Shown: piece after piece, positions 22,674 through 34,666 of the stretch | Layout of the letters: each line of letters opens with the position of its first letter | How positions within the stretch are numbered: position 1 is the stretch's first letter | Origin: Paralithodes platypus | Taxonomy: Eukaryota; Arthropoda; Malacostraca; Decapoda; Lithodidae | Assembly: GCA_032716605.1 (NCBI GenBank) | Contig: CM064517.1 | Coordinates: 26,853,039 to 26,917,038 of the forward strand | Reading direction: 5' to 3' | DNA length: 64,000 bases | Position numbers and translations under genes: made by a program | The notes under the pieces: generated by a model | Databases searched by the model: none | Seen by the model: only the letters and a program-made list of their open reading frames with translations | Told to the model about the DNA's origin: nothing

Positions 22674-25600
22674 ATATGAGTCCTATACAGAAGGAACTGA
22701 TGCAGGTGAACACCCGGTACGAGATGATCAGCATGAGGCTGAATGATCGACAGAATGACTTGGACATCATGAAGGAGGAGCTGAAGAAGCTGTCTGAGAG
22801 TATGCGGTCTCTTTCCCTGGCGCTGGACAAGGCCGAGAGGAGTGTCCCCAGGGAGTCCATACCCACCACTAAAGAGGAGGCGGACAAATACACCCGACAG
22901 TGCAAGACCATTCTAGAGGACATACAAGAGAAGCACCCAGCCCTGGACACCCTTAAGGTCCAGGTAGTGGAGCTGATCAAGAAGAGTCCTAACGCTCCCG
23001 GGGCGGACATTCTGCAAGATCAAGTGGACCACCTCAACGACCGCTTCAAGGAGTTGCAGGGCCGCCTCAAGGACCGCATCACTTTCCTGGAGAGCACCAA
23101 GGATTTCCTGGACAGCCACGATACCCTCAATAACTGGCTCATTTCCAAGGACCGCATGATGACCGTGCTGGGACCCATTGCCTCGGACCCCCGCATGGTT
23201 CAGATGCAAGCCCAACAAGTCCAGGTTCTCAGAGATGAGTTCCAGGGACAGGAAACTAAACTCTCCGAGCTCAATGACTCTGGCGACAGTATCATTAGTG
23301 TGTGCGAGCCCAACTCCATGGCAGCTAAGAAGATCAATGATAAGCTTGACACCATTAACAACAAGTGGACAGAGCTGATTGGACAACTTGACGCTCGTGA
23401 TGCTGCGCTCAATGCTGCCTCTGATGCCGGCACAGACTTCTATGACAACTACAATAAACTCCATGATACACTGTTAAAACTGGGTGATGACTTTGATGAT
23501 GTTATTGCCAGTGGTGCTGACTCTGCCAAACAAATTGAAGCGGTCAACATCTTGGAGCATGGTCTTGAAAAGGCTCGTGGAAACTTAATTGATCTTGAAG
23601 GTCTTGGAGAGCACCTCATGTCTATCCTCTCTGATCCTTCCTCTAAGAACGACATTAAATCCAAAGTAACTCAGCTCAACAAGATGTTCAACAACTTGGA
23701 GAAGAAACTTGGCAACAGAAAGTCGGAGTTGGAGGCATCGCTCAGAGACGAAGAAGAATTTGGTCAGTCTTGCCAAGATATTCAGGAATGGCTCTCAGAC
23801 CAAGTAGCCCATCTGAAGGATCAGCTCAGAGTGTCTGCTGACAAAGACATTCTGTCCCACCAGCTGGCTGATTTTGAACCAATCTACAAGGATCTCATGG
23901 CTAAGGAGCATGAGGTTATCATGATGATCAACAAGGGTAAGGATATTGTAGCCAAGTCATCACGCAAGGACCTAAACCGCCAGTTGACTGCCACTCTTGA
24001 TGCTATCAAAAAGGAGTGGGACAATGTTCGTAAGACGGCTGTAGATCGCCGCACCAGGCTGCAGAAATGCATGGATACTTGCAACAAGTTCCACAGTCTC
24101 CAAGATAAGTTCAACCCATGGCTCGACAAGGCTGAAGAGAAAGCAAGAACAATGGAGCCTATTGCCTTTGCAAAGAGAGCAATTGACAAGCAGATCAAGG
24201 AAATTCAGGCTTTCAAGAATGAAGTGTCCCGTCACAGTGGAGAGTTTGAGAACAACAAAACTGGTGGTGAGAAGCTTATTGGCTGCACAGACACAGATCA
24301 TGATGGAGTACACGATGCTCTGAACCTGATGAAGGAACGTTGGGATCACCTTAATGCCATGGTGTTTGCCCGTGCTCAGGACCTGGATGATGTGGCTGCC
24401 AAACTAGCTGACTTCAACGACAAGGCCCGAGATGTAGACCACACCCTTCAGCGCTGTGGGGACAAACTAGCCTCCCTCGATGCTCTGGTGGGCACAGGGA
24501 AGGATGCCAAGTCACTAGAGAGAATGAAGGCCCTGCTGGAAGAGACCGAAGCAATGGGCAAGCAGGTGGATCAGGTGAAACATAAGGGTGAGGACTTGTG
24601 CGGTGATGCAGAGACTCTTGGCTCGGATGTTCACCACATTCAAGATGAAGTGGAGAGATTGGCCGATCGCTATGGAGACCTACGAGGCAAGCTGGAGGAT
24701 CGCTGCCATGACCTGGAGGAAGCATCCCAGGCAGTTAACCAATTTGGTGCTCTGGTTAAGAATGTAGCCCAGGAGCTGTCTGCTCTGGAAGATGAATTGG
24801 AGCAAATGGGACCAGTTGGCAGAGACATCAAGGTTGTTACCACTCAGATTGATCAACTCCAGAGCTTCATGCTGAAGGTGGATAGGAAGTGTGATGAAAT
24901 TGAAGATGCTAAGGCAGCTCTAGAGGAACTTGTGAGTCAAGGATTCACAGCAGCCAACAACAGAGCGGCAGAGGACCAGATTAAGCAGCTGCAGCGACAG
25001 ATGAAGAAGGTTCAGGATCGTTGTGATGTGCGTGGCAAAGATCTGGACACAGTCTTGAAGAAATTGGAGAACCTCTATGACAAGTATAATTCTGTAATGG
25101 ATGACATCACTGAAGCAGATAAGGAGGGAGAGGCATTCAAAGCAGTAGGTGCTGATGTGGACACCATCATGGCCCAGCAAGAAGACTTCAAGCGGTTCAA
25201 GAGTAAGAGGATTGAAATTCTATCAAAACCAGTTTCAGAATGTAACAAGCTTGGCCAAGGACTTATCCAAAGTGCTGCTTCAGGAGTCAATACCCAGAAG
25301 CTGGATAATGACATTGATGCTTTGAATGATATCTGGAATAAACTGAAGGAGATGGTTGGAGATCGAGAAAAGGCTCTTGACAAGGGTCTTATGCAGTCTG
25401 GTAAGTTCCAAGATGCCCTAGATAGCATGTTGCAGTGGCTTGGAAACTTTGAAGAAATGATGGAGAACCAAGCACCCATCTCTGGAGAGTATTCAGTGGT
25501 GAAGGCCCAGGCACAAGAGCAGAAGTTCCTGAGGAAGATGTTGATGGACCGTCAGAACGAGATGCAGGCTCTACTATCCATGGGTCGCAACCTAGCAGCT

Positions 25601-28033
25601 GACCTGGAGCCCTCCGAGAAGGCTGCTGTAGAGGGACAACTGGATGATCTCCTCAACCGCTTCGATGATGCTAATGCTCGTTCCCAGGAGCGTATGGAGG
25701 CCTTGGATGAGACTCTGAAGGTTGCCAAGGAGTTCCAGAACAAGATCAACCCCATCTCAGAGTGGCTAGACCGTTCAGAAAAGAAGCTGAAGGAGATGAG
25801 CACTGTTCCCTCTGATGAAGAGAAGATCCAACGTCTTCTCAGGGAACATGATAACCTTCATGATGATATCCTTGGCAAGAAACCTGCATTCGATGACCTG
25901 ACTGATGTTGCGACCGCACTAATGAGTCTGGTTGGTGACGATGAAGCCAATGCCCTAGCAGATAAGTTGCAGGCCACTACAGACAGATATGGACAACTGG
26001 TGGAAGATTCAGAGGCTTTAGGTCGTCTCCTTCAGGAATCCAAGGTAGGATTGCGTCACCTGGTGCTGACTTATGAAGACCTTCTCTCCTGGATGGACGA
26101 GATGGAGGCACGTCTCACTAAGTACAGAGTTCTCTCAGTATTTGTTGAAAAGCTGCTGGAACAGATGGATGAACTGACAGATCTTGGTGAGGAAGTTGTA
26201 TCTCATGAGAAGCAAGTTGGAGAAGTGATGGATGCCGGGTCACACCTCATGAAGCATATTTCTAGCGACGAGGCCCTGCAGCTGAAGGACAAGTTGGACT
26301 CCATCCACCGACGATACAACGACCTGAGTGCCAAGGCCACAGATCTCCACAAGGCTGCCAATGAAGCCTTGCCACTGGTACAGCAGTTCCACAATGCCCA
26401 TGACCGTATTGGCTCATGGATGCTGTCTGTTGAGGGTCAGCTCCAAAGCATAGACTCCTCAAGTGCTGGGCTCATGGAAGAAGAAATTGAGAGATTAGCC
26501 CACGAGATCCAGGAGAACCGTCCTCTTGTGGAAGCAGTGAACCTAGTTGGACCTCAGTTGTGCCAGATTTCACCAGGAGAAGGTGCTACCAACATAGAGA
26601 CTTTGGTCACTAGAGATAACAGACGATTTGAACAGATCTGTGAACAGATTCAGAGAAGGATGGAAAGGATCCATATGTCGAAACAGAGGTCCCAAGAGGT
26701 CACGCAAGATATTGATGAGCTGTTGGGCTGGTTCCGTGAAGTTGAAGGCCAGATCCGTGAGGCAGAACCCCCAAGTGTCGATCCAGAAGAGATCCGTATT
26801 CAGCTGAAGGAACACAAAGCTCTTAATGATGATGTTGCCAGCCAAAAGGGCAGAGTGCGTGATGTATTGTCTAATGCCAAGAAGGTGCTACGTGAATCAC
26901 CTCACCACGAAGACACAAGCGAGCTGAGGGAGAAGATGGATGACCTGAAAGAAACTATGGAGTCTGTGTCAAAACTCTCCTCGGACAGATTGTCAACATT
27001 GGAACAAGCACTACCTTTGGCAGAACACTTCTATGAGACTCACCATGAGTTGGAAGACTGGCTCACTGGACTTGAGAATGAGGCCATGGTGATGGACACT
27101 CCAGCACTCAGACCAGATCAAATTATCCGCCAAATGGAGAAAAACAAGACCTTCCTTCAGTCCATTGCTGACCATAAGCCACTCCTTGACAAGTTGAACA
27201 AGACGGGTGGAGCTCTGCTGAAGCTTGTCAACCAAGAAGATGGGGCCAAGATTCAAGATCTGCTTGAGAGTGATAACGAAAGGTACAATGCTCTCAAGTA
27301 TGCTCTACGTGAGCGTAGTCAAGCATTAGAAGACGCCCTCCAGGAGACCAGCCAGTTCTCAGACAAGCTGGATGGTATGCTCTCGTCTTTGGCTGAAACA
27401 GCAGACCAGGTGAAGAATGCGGAGCCTATTTCTGCCCATCCTGAGAAGATCCATGAACAAGTCCAGGAGAACAATGGCATTATTGATGACTTGGAAAGGA
27501 AGGAAACAGCCTTTGCTGCTGTGAAGGCCGCAGCAGAGGATGTCATCAATAAGGCTTCACGTAATGATCCTGCCGTCAAGGACATTAAAACCAAGTTAGA
27601 CCGTCTAAACAAACTGTGGGACATGGTCCAGATGGCCACCACTCAGCGAGGTCAATCTCTTGAGGATGCTCTGGCCATGGCAGAGAAGTTCTGGGATGAA
27701 CTGCAGAATGTGATGGCAGCTCTTCTGGAACTGCAAGAGACACTGAAGGCACAAGAACCTGTCGCAGTGGAGCCACAGGCCATCAAGCAGCAGCGCGAGG
27801 AACTGTCTCAGATCAAGAACAAGATCGATCAGACCAAGCCAGAGGTGGAGCAGGTACGACAGACTGGCCGAGACCTAATGACACTGTGTGGCGAACAAGA
27901 CAAACCAGAAGTCAAGAAGAACATCGAGGACCTGGACTACGCCTGGGACAATGTGACAGCTCTGTATGCCAAGCGTGAGGAGAACCTCATTGATGCTATG
28001 GAGAAGGCTATGGAGTTCCACGACACACTCAGG
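22674..28033 (+). CDS. shot: Spectraplakin giant exon, about 16 spectrin repeats
   Basis: 5,360 bases, acceptor TCTCTTCCAG, donor CTCAGG|GTTAGT, phase 1 at the start and 0 at the end. It codes 1,786 residues with no stop. Length divided by the usual 106-112 residues gives about 16 triple-helix repeats. Helix A tryptophan boxes recur (NNWLISKDRM, QEWLSDQVAH, NPWLDKAEEK, LQWLGNFEEM, SEWLDRSEKK, LSWMDEMEAR, GSWMLSVEGQ, LGWFREVEGQ, EDWLTGLENE), as do helix C tryptophans (NKWTELIG, KEWDNVRK, ERWDHLNA, DIWNKLKE, KLWDMVQM, YAWDNVTA). It is the spacer rod that holds the actin- and microtubule-binding ends apart. The ATG at 22,676 is an internal Met, not a start. Confidence 0.98.
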
Positions 28034-28233
28034 GTTAGTTACCAGCTCTTCTGTTTGAGATTGTCATGATTGCCAAATGAACAATATTTTTACTAGGTTT
28101 AAAAGGTCTTTGAGTACAGCGATTATCATGATTAACTGAGATTTCTAATTTACATATCATGTATAATTCAGTGAAGTCATTAGCTGATTACATTCCCTTT
28201 AAAAGAAGGTTTTTGCTAGAATAATATTCTGTA

Positions 28234-28312
28234 ACATACATACATACATACATACATACATACATACATACATACATACATACATACATACATACATACA
28301 TACATACATACA

Positions 28313-28341
<29 letters not shown>
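28234..28341. repeat. (ACAT)n microsatellite
   Basis: About 27 tetranucleotide units without visible interruption. It abuts a retrotransposon 3' end (next entry), so it is probably that element's expanded tail read on the other strand. Confidence 0.95.
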
Positions 28342-28344
<3 letters not shown>

Positions 28345-28440
28345 GGTTTAAAGACCGCAACCGTCCACAGTGAATGTGGCTTCCATGGTACAATCACAGT
28401 ACTGCACACAGTGCACAGCAATCATAGCACAGTGGTTACA
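28342..28440 (-). mobile_element. Solo 3' end of an RTE-like element
   Basis: TAGGTTTAAAGACCGCAACC, then GTCCACAGTGAATGTGG, corresponds to the 3' end of the reverse-transcriptase remnant at 40,961-41,490 (AAGTTTAAAGACCGTTTTGT, then TCACAGAGGATGTGG). Both are followed outward by TATACATAC-type sequence. The boundary on the inner side is unclear. Confidence 0.5.
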
Positions 28441-28647
28441 GTCTTTACTGCAGCACAGGACAACAAAGTCTTACCACAACAATGCCCCATTATGTTATCA
28501 TAGTGGCTGATGTTGGTAACCACCTGGATGTAATTGATATAAGGTTTCTGTTTTAAAATTATCGATGTAGTGTAATTCCTTGTATGTATTTACTGATTTG
28601 CAATATTAGCTGTTTGTATTTAAATGTGTTTTTCTTGTATGTTTTAG

Positions 28648-28802
28648 AATATGCTGGAGTTCCTGGAGAAGGCCGAGGACAAGTTTGGCAAGATGGGCCC
28701 CATTGCCGGTGACATCGAGGCTATCAAGACCCAGATCAGCCAACTCCACCGCTTCAAGGACGAGGTTGACCCCCACATGGTTAAGGTCGAGTCACTTAAC
28801 AG
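28648..28802 (+). CDS. shot: Spectraplakin exon 7 of window (spectrin repeat)
   Basis: Acceptor TGTATGTTTTAG, donor AACAG|GTCAGG, phase 0 to 2. It codes NMLEFLEKAEDKFGKMGPIA followed by GDIEAIKTQISQLHRFKDEV, helix A and B of a repeat whose start lies in the giant exon and whose end lies in the next one. Confidence 0.94.
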
Positions 28803-30955
28803 GTCAGGATCTAATTGTCTCTCTTAATAGTTTAGGTTGAGGCTCTTGAACAGATAACAGATCAGGATCTTGATATCAATAGTTTGGGTCAAGGTTTTTC
28901 ACAGGTAAGGCTTCAGGTTGAGGCTCTTACTAGTTCAGGTTGATGCTTGAATAATTTAATTTATTGGTTGAGGCTCTTACTACAGTAGTTCATATTGATG
29001 CTCTTCAACAGGTCAGGATATTAATAGTAATAGTTCAGGTCAAGGCTATTAAACAAGCTAGGATCTTATTATTAATAATTCAAGTTTGTTCTTATTAGTT
29101 TCATTGTTGCTATTACAGTACTTTTGAAGGAGCAAGGTGTTAGTGAGATAGGTATATTGATTATGGGCATAGTCTAAGCATCGGAAGAGGCTTTCTCTAG
29201 GTTATTCTTAATTACCGGTATTTAAGCTAACACAAGAAAGGTCAGAGCAAGTCCCTTCCATATACTTAAGTCTATCGTCCACTTTGTTTATCATTACTGA
29301 AATGCATTGTTATAAAAAAATATTAAGAACAAATAAATTGGTAGGTCTTTACTTATTTGTATAATATATCTATTTTTTTTTTTTAACACAGCATAAGTGA
29401 TTTACTTAATATAAACTCTTTATTATTATGTATAAACACTAGGGATCATCAACAAAATGAGATATACTGTAATTATAGAAAATAATAACAAGACAAAATT
29501 GAACAGAAAGATCATTCCATGGTTCTAAAGTGTGTTGTTCTTTTCCCCTCGTGTCGTGCAATTACCCCAGGAGTCTGAGAAGGCAAGTTAGGTTTGTGGT
29601 GTGTACTCTAGCTTGCCACACAGCACTCCTATAAACACGCTAAGATGCCAATAGTCCATGGATTATACTTTATAGTATTCATTTGTTTTTTAGTTGTTTA
29701 TTTACTTTTTTTTTCATTTACTTTTTGCTTTGGGCTGTAAGTTACATTAATACAGCATACGCCAGATTTTTTTTTAGTATATTTGATTTTGTGTTATCTT
29801 TTTTTAGTTTGGTATGTTTGCTTTGGGCTGTAAGTTACATAGAATATCTCATGAATACAGCATATGCTAGTTTATATACCGGTAGTAATTATATTTACTT
29901 ATTGAGTTTTATATTTTGTGAGTCCGTATTAAGTGCTTATTTTTAATAGATTCTAGTATAAAATAATTATTTTACAATTTTTTGTCCAAGTGTTAGACGA
30001 GTGAATATCACTGCATGACTAATCGTTATATAGTTATGTGTGTTGCTTATAAAAAATCAAGATGCATGTTTATAGAATGGGTTTGATATTTTTAGTTATA
30101 TTGTTTGGAGGAAAGATAAAGGTTATTTTTTACCGAGCATGAGTTTTTAGGTATGATAGTAATTTTTGTAGACTCCTCCATTGATAAAGTATTATATGTT
30201 CATATTAGTAGTGGATACTTATTATTTTATGCAGTACTGTACTGTACAATAAAAGTCCGATAATTGGAATCTCCCAATAGTCCGAATTTTTAAAAATGAG
30301 GCCAAATCCGAATTCACCCGATAGTCCGAATTTCAAAAAGTCCCGAAGTCCCTTTTTTGAGGCATTAGGCCACCCAAAACCCACCCAAATAACACATAAT
30401 GGTACACACACACATATCATATGTTCATGAAATCACTTTAAATGTTTACCATTATGTGTCAAATTGGATGTATAGCATTATATTGTGCATATGCATAGCC
30501 TATATTGTTTTCAGGTTTTCGTCAGGCCATTAATACACAGGTTCATAGGGGTAAATTCCAATAATCCGAAAAATCCGGTAATCGGAACGAGGCCCGGTTC
30601 GGATTACAGGACTTTTACTGTATATTTATTCAGATTGCATTATAGTGTTTTATATTAAAACATCTTAATACATTTATTTTTCCTCATTGTTTAAATTACA
30701 TTTAATCTGAACAGCACTAAAGTTGCTACCGGTAATGTATTAATTGTGCCACCTGTTCCGAAAAGTCAACATAAACTTCATCTAATAAAAATATCCAAAT
30801 TACAGTAATTAGAATGTTCGATAGGGTACTTACCATCCCAATATTTCTGTACTAGAGAGGTTAAGCAAAAGGAAAATCACCCACGTATTGACTACAGTGG
30901 CAACTTTATAGTAGTAGATGTTAATATGCCTAATCTTACTTATTGTTTACCTCAG
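28803..30955. other. Intron with a MITE
   Basis: The first 300 bases hold several loose copies of 'GGTTGAGGCTCTTACTA' and 'CAGGTCAGGATCT', degenerate copies of the donor-side sequence. A Tigger-like MITE sits at 30,245-30,622. Nothing else recognised. Confidence 0.7.
30245..30622. mobile_element. Tigger/pogo-like MITE
   Basis: Left end TACAATAAAAGTCCGATAAT and right end GATTACAGGACTTTTACTGTA form imperfect terminal inverted repeats flanked by TA. The repeated AATCCGAA/AGTCCGAA blocks are typical of Tigger/pogo termini (CAGT...AATCCGAAC, from family knowledge). About 378 bases without a transposase frame. Confidence 0.75.
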
Positions 30956-32759
30956 ACAAGCGCAAGAGCTCAAGGAGCGCACAACACCCGACCAGGCCGC
31001 TGCCATTATGGTGCCACTGGCCGAGGTCAACCAGCGATGGGATGAACTCCTCAAGGGCATCGTGGAGAGGCAGCGCAGCCTGGAGTATGCCCTGCTCAAG
31101 CTGGGCCAGTTCCAGCACGCCCTCAAGGAACTGATGGTCTGGATCGAGCGCACCATCAGGAATGTGGACGACCTCAAGCCCGTGTTTGGCGATCCTCAGG
31201 TGATCGAGGTGGAGTTGGCCAAACTGAAGGTGACCATCAACGATATTCAGGCTCACCAGTCCAGCGTAGACACTCTCAACGATGCTGGCCGCCAGCTCAT
31301 AGAGGCTGACAAGGGTTCTGAAGATGCCTCAACCACGCAAAAGAGACTCGTCGAGCTCCACAAAAAGTGGGGCGAACTACAAGGCAAAGCCAATGCCAAG
31401 CAGAGTGACTTGGAGAGTGCCCTCAGGGAAGCCCAGATCTTCAGTGCAGAAATCCAGGATCTTTTGCTCTGGCTGGGAGATATTGATGCCGCCCTGTCTA
31501 CCTCAAAGCCTGTTGGTGGCTTGCCGGAGACTGCCAAGGAACAACTGCTGCGCTTCATGGAAATCTATGAAGACCTAGAGGAGAATCGACCCAAGGTAGA
31601 AGAGAAACTACAGCAGGGTCAAGAGTACCTAAAGCGATCCCGTGAGGGAGCTGCCACCAATCTCAACCACAGCCTGCGCACCCTGAAGCAGCGATGGGAG
31701 AGTGTCATGAACCGTGCCAATGACAAAAAGATCAAACTGGAGATTGCTATGAAGGAAGCCACAGAGTTCCATGATGCACTGCAGTCATTCGTTGATTGGC
31801 TGACAGAAGCTGAGAACACCTTGAATTCCCAACAACCTGTCTCTCGTGTTCTGGACATCATCCTCCAGCAGATCGAGGAGCACAACCATTTCAAGAAAGA
31901 TGTCACTACCCATCGTGAGGTGATGCTCAGCTTGGACAAGAAGGGAACCCATTTGAAGTATTTTAGTCAAAAGCAAGATGTCATATTAATCAAGAACTTG
32001 TTAGTGTCAGTCCAGCACAGGTGGGAGAAGGTGGTGTCCAAGGCGGCAGAGAGGACACGAGCTCTTGACCTCGGCTTTAAGGAAGCTAAGGACTTCCATG
32101 ACAACTGGAATGAGCTGGTCTCCTGGCTAGATGATGCTGAGAGAACTCTTGATGACCTGGCTGCCAACGTTGGAAATGATCCTGAGAAGATCAGGGCTCA
32201 GATTGCCAAACACAAAGAATTCCAAAAGGCATTGGGAGCCAAGCAGCCATTCTACGACAGCACCATGAAGCAGGGTCGAGGCCTGCAGAACAAGGCACCC
32301 AAGACTGACGAAGAGATGCTGAAGCAAATGCTGATGGATCTCAAGAACAAATGGAACAGTGTGTGCCAGAAGAGCGTGGACCGGCAAAGAAAACTGGAAG
32401 AGGCTCTACTCTTCACCGGTCAGTTTAAGGATGCAACTCAGGCTCTGTTGGACTGGCTAAAGAAGGTGGAGATGGGTCTGGTTGATGACGGACCAGTTCA
32501 CGGTGACCTAGACACAGTCATGGCTCTGGTGGAACAACACAAGGCCTTCTGTGCTGAAATGAAGAACCGTTCTGTCCAGGTGGAGAGTGTCCGTCGCACC
32601 GCTGATGAACTCCTAATCAAGGCCAGCCCAGACGATGCTGCCACCATCCGCTCTCAAATATCCGAACTAGTTAACTCCTGGGAGAAGGTTGAGAGAGCAA
32701 CAGAGATTCGCACCAGAAGGCTGGAAGAAGCACTGCAAGCTGCTGAACAGCTACACAAG
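30956..32759 (+). CDS. shot: Spectraplakin exon 8 of window, about 5.5 spectrin repeats
   Basis: 1,804 bases, acceptor GTTTACCTCAG, donor CACAAG|GTTTGT, phase 2 to 0. Helix A boxes LMVWIERTIRN, LLLWLGDIDAA, FVDWLTEAENT, LVSWLDDAERT and LLDWLKKVEMG, with matching helix C boxes (NQRWDELL, HKKWGELQ, KQRWESVM, QHRWEKVV, KNKWNSVC, VNSWEKVE), are evenly spaced by about 110 residues. These repeats keep the canonical tryptophans better than many in the giant exon, as expected for the end of the rod. Confidence 0.97.
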
Positions 32760-32794
32760 GTTTGTAAACTGTTTTTTACACTTTCTTTAAACAC

Positions 32795-33030
32795 TTAACC
32801 CTTTCGTGCACCAGTACCCGGTACGCGATTTGCACCATTATATATTTTAAAGCCTTTGTGACCATCAGGGGTGTTTAGAAACCTTTAATTTAGTTACTTC
32901 AATCTCTGCAGTTGTCTTAGGGCAAGCTGTGGGCAGAAAACTAATTTTGGAGAGGTAATTATAAGATTAAGAGTACCGGTATTAGATTTCTTAATACTAA
33001 ATTGCAACCCTCGGGGCATGAAACGGTTAA
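32795..33030 (+). mobile_element. MITE of the TTAACCCTTT family, copy 2
   Basis: TTAACCCTTTCGTGCACC at the left and CATGAAACGGTTAA at the right, with CCTTTGTGACCATCAGGGG and GGGCAGAAAACTAATTTTGG inside. It begins only 36 bases after the donor of exon 8. Confidence 0.7.
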
Positions 33031-33139
33031 GCTACCTATTTTAGTACAATAATCCAAACTTCTGTAGTTAATTTATTATGTATTGTACAGTATTTATTCC
33101 CAAACTTGACTACTTCCTTTAACGTGACGATAGTGCGTT

Positions 33140-33365
33140 GTTATATGTGCGATTAGTTTGCTTGGGAAACAGATTAACTTGCTCATGTAGTAATGTACAC
33201 CCTATGTGGTGGATTGTGTTCTTTTATTTAATAATTTTCATTTTAGTAAGCGTTGTTTCCACATAGCGATTTTGATAATTTAATTTGACTTTATATTGTC
33301 CTTGTCCCAATTTTGGTTTGTTTAGTTTGCAAGTTTTACATTTTAATTTGTTCAGTGTATTAAAT
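33140..33365 (+). repeat. Dispersed repeat, 'CCACATAGCGATTTTGATAA' family
   Basis: GAT.AACTTGCTCATGTAGTA, CCCTATGTGGTGGATTGTGT, TTTCCACATAGCGATTTTGA and GGTTTGTTTAGTTTGCAAG occur in the same order, inverted, at 14,275-14,560. Confidence 0.65.
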
Positions 33366-33486
33366 TTAATTAATTATGTTTTAGTATTTTTTTTTTCCTT
33401 ATAGTAGCAATTTCATTTATAATAGGCTACAGTTTTGTGTAAAGTACAGTATATGTTTCATTATACTTATTGTCCATTTTCTCCAG

Positions 33487-33846
33487 GTGGTGCACATGCT
33501 TCTGGACTGGCTGTCAGATGCTGAGATGAAGCTACGTTACGCCGGTCCCTTGCCAGACAGCGAGGAAGAAACCCGCCAACAGATCTCCGAACATGATGCC
33601 TTCATGGCCGAGCTGGGGCGCAAGGAGAAGGAGAAGGATGACACCATCGCCCTGGCCGAGGACATCCTGGCCAAGGCTCACCCAGATGGAGTAGCCACCA
33701 TAAAGCACTGGATCACTATCATTCAGTCACGGTGGGAGGAAGTCATGGCATGGGCCCGGCAGAGACAGGGACGACTCTCTGACCACCTCAGGAGTCTCTG
33801 CAATCTGGCCGGACTACTCGACGAACTCATGCGCTGGCTCATACAG
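33487..33846 (+). CDS. shot: Spectraplakin exon 9 of window, penultimate spectrin repeat
   Basis: Acceptor CATTTTCTCCAG, donor ATACAG|GTCAGT, 360 bases, phase 0 at both ends. It codes VVHMLLDWLSDAEMKLRYAG, then PDGVATIKHWITIIQSRWEE and LAGLLDELMRWLIQ. The KHW...SRWEEV helix C and RWL helix A of the next repeat match the end of the rod in Shot and MACF1. Confidence 0.96.
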
Positions 33847-34466
33847 GTCAGTTTATCATCTTCTTTACAATTCTGTTATCTGTTTTATTTGGTTTGAAGG
33901 CATACAGAAGTCTATTTCTACATCCATGATAGCATGGTTTGGTCTTTATGTATCTTAAGACTGTTCTGTAGGGGGCGGAGTAAAGACTCTGAAGGACTAA
34001 GTACTGTACAATGAGAGCCAGGAGTTACCATGTGGCAGGAGTTGGTATGATTAATGGAAGTACAGTATGTCAATATTTAACACAACGTACTGCTTGGTTC
34101 ATGGGCCCCATCAGCCTGGAGCTAGTTTTATGGTTCCTTCCCCAAGATAGGCTGCCTGCCAAAATTAATAATCTCATTCACCTGCCTATTATGACATGTA
34201 ATAATTAATTGGGATTTAATAATTTTCCTCTGTTAGATACAGGTTTCTTATGCCTAAGATGAAATAGTAATTAGTATGATAAATGTTTTATAACTTTTCT
34301 GAAGCTGAATGTATATATTTTTTTTACTTGTTAATTACTGTATATAAGTACTGTACAGTAAACAATGCTATTGATCATTGTGACATACAGTACTATGAAC
34401 AATTTGACAACCGTAAAAGCTGCAATATACATTTAAACACTGGCTACATATTGATCTTTTACACAG
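33847..34466. other. Intron, nothing recognised
   Basis: AT-rich, with scattered TACAGTA and TACTGTA motifs. No repeat family identified. Confidence 0.8.
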
Positions 34467-34666
34467 GCTGAGAACAATCTGACGACCCTGGAAGCTGAAC
34501 CACTACCGGACGACATCCCAGCCATCGAGGGGCTCATCACGGACCACAAGGAGTTCATGGACGAGATGCAGAAGAAGGAGCCCGATGTTCTCAGTATCTG
34601 CAAGCCAACCAAGCCCCGACCTTCGCTCTCAGCGCAGGGCAAGAAGCGATCTAAAGCTTCTATTGG
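34467..34666 (+). CDS. shot: Spectraplakin exon 10 of window, end of the rod and start of linker
   Basis: Acceptor TCTTTTACACAG, donor ATTGG|GTAAGG, phase 0 to 2. It codes AENNLTTLEAEPLPDDIPAI, then EGLITDHKEFMDEMQKKEPD, ending in SICKPTKPRPSLSAQGKKRS. The AExxL...P...L(I)xxHxEFM pattern is the conserved last half repeat of the family, and the basic Ser/Lys tail starts the linker to the EF-hands. Confidence 0.95.

Noticed and set aside
22913..27776. Many antisense frames of 60-180 codons opposite the giant exon
   Set aside because: Shadows of coding sequence; no motif or start context.
29571..29583. 12-base microexon GAGTCTGAGAAG with a GC donor (AAG|GCAAGT) between exons 7 and 8
   Set aside because: Phase fits, but a 12-base exon with a GC donor is too easy to find by chance and would break a spectrin helix.
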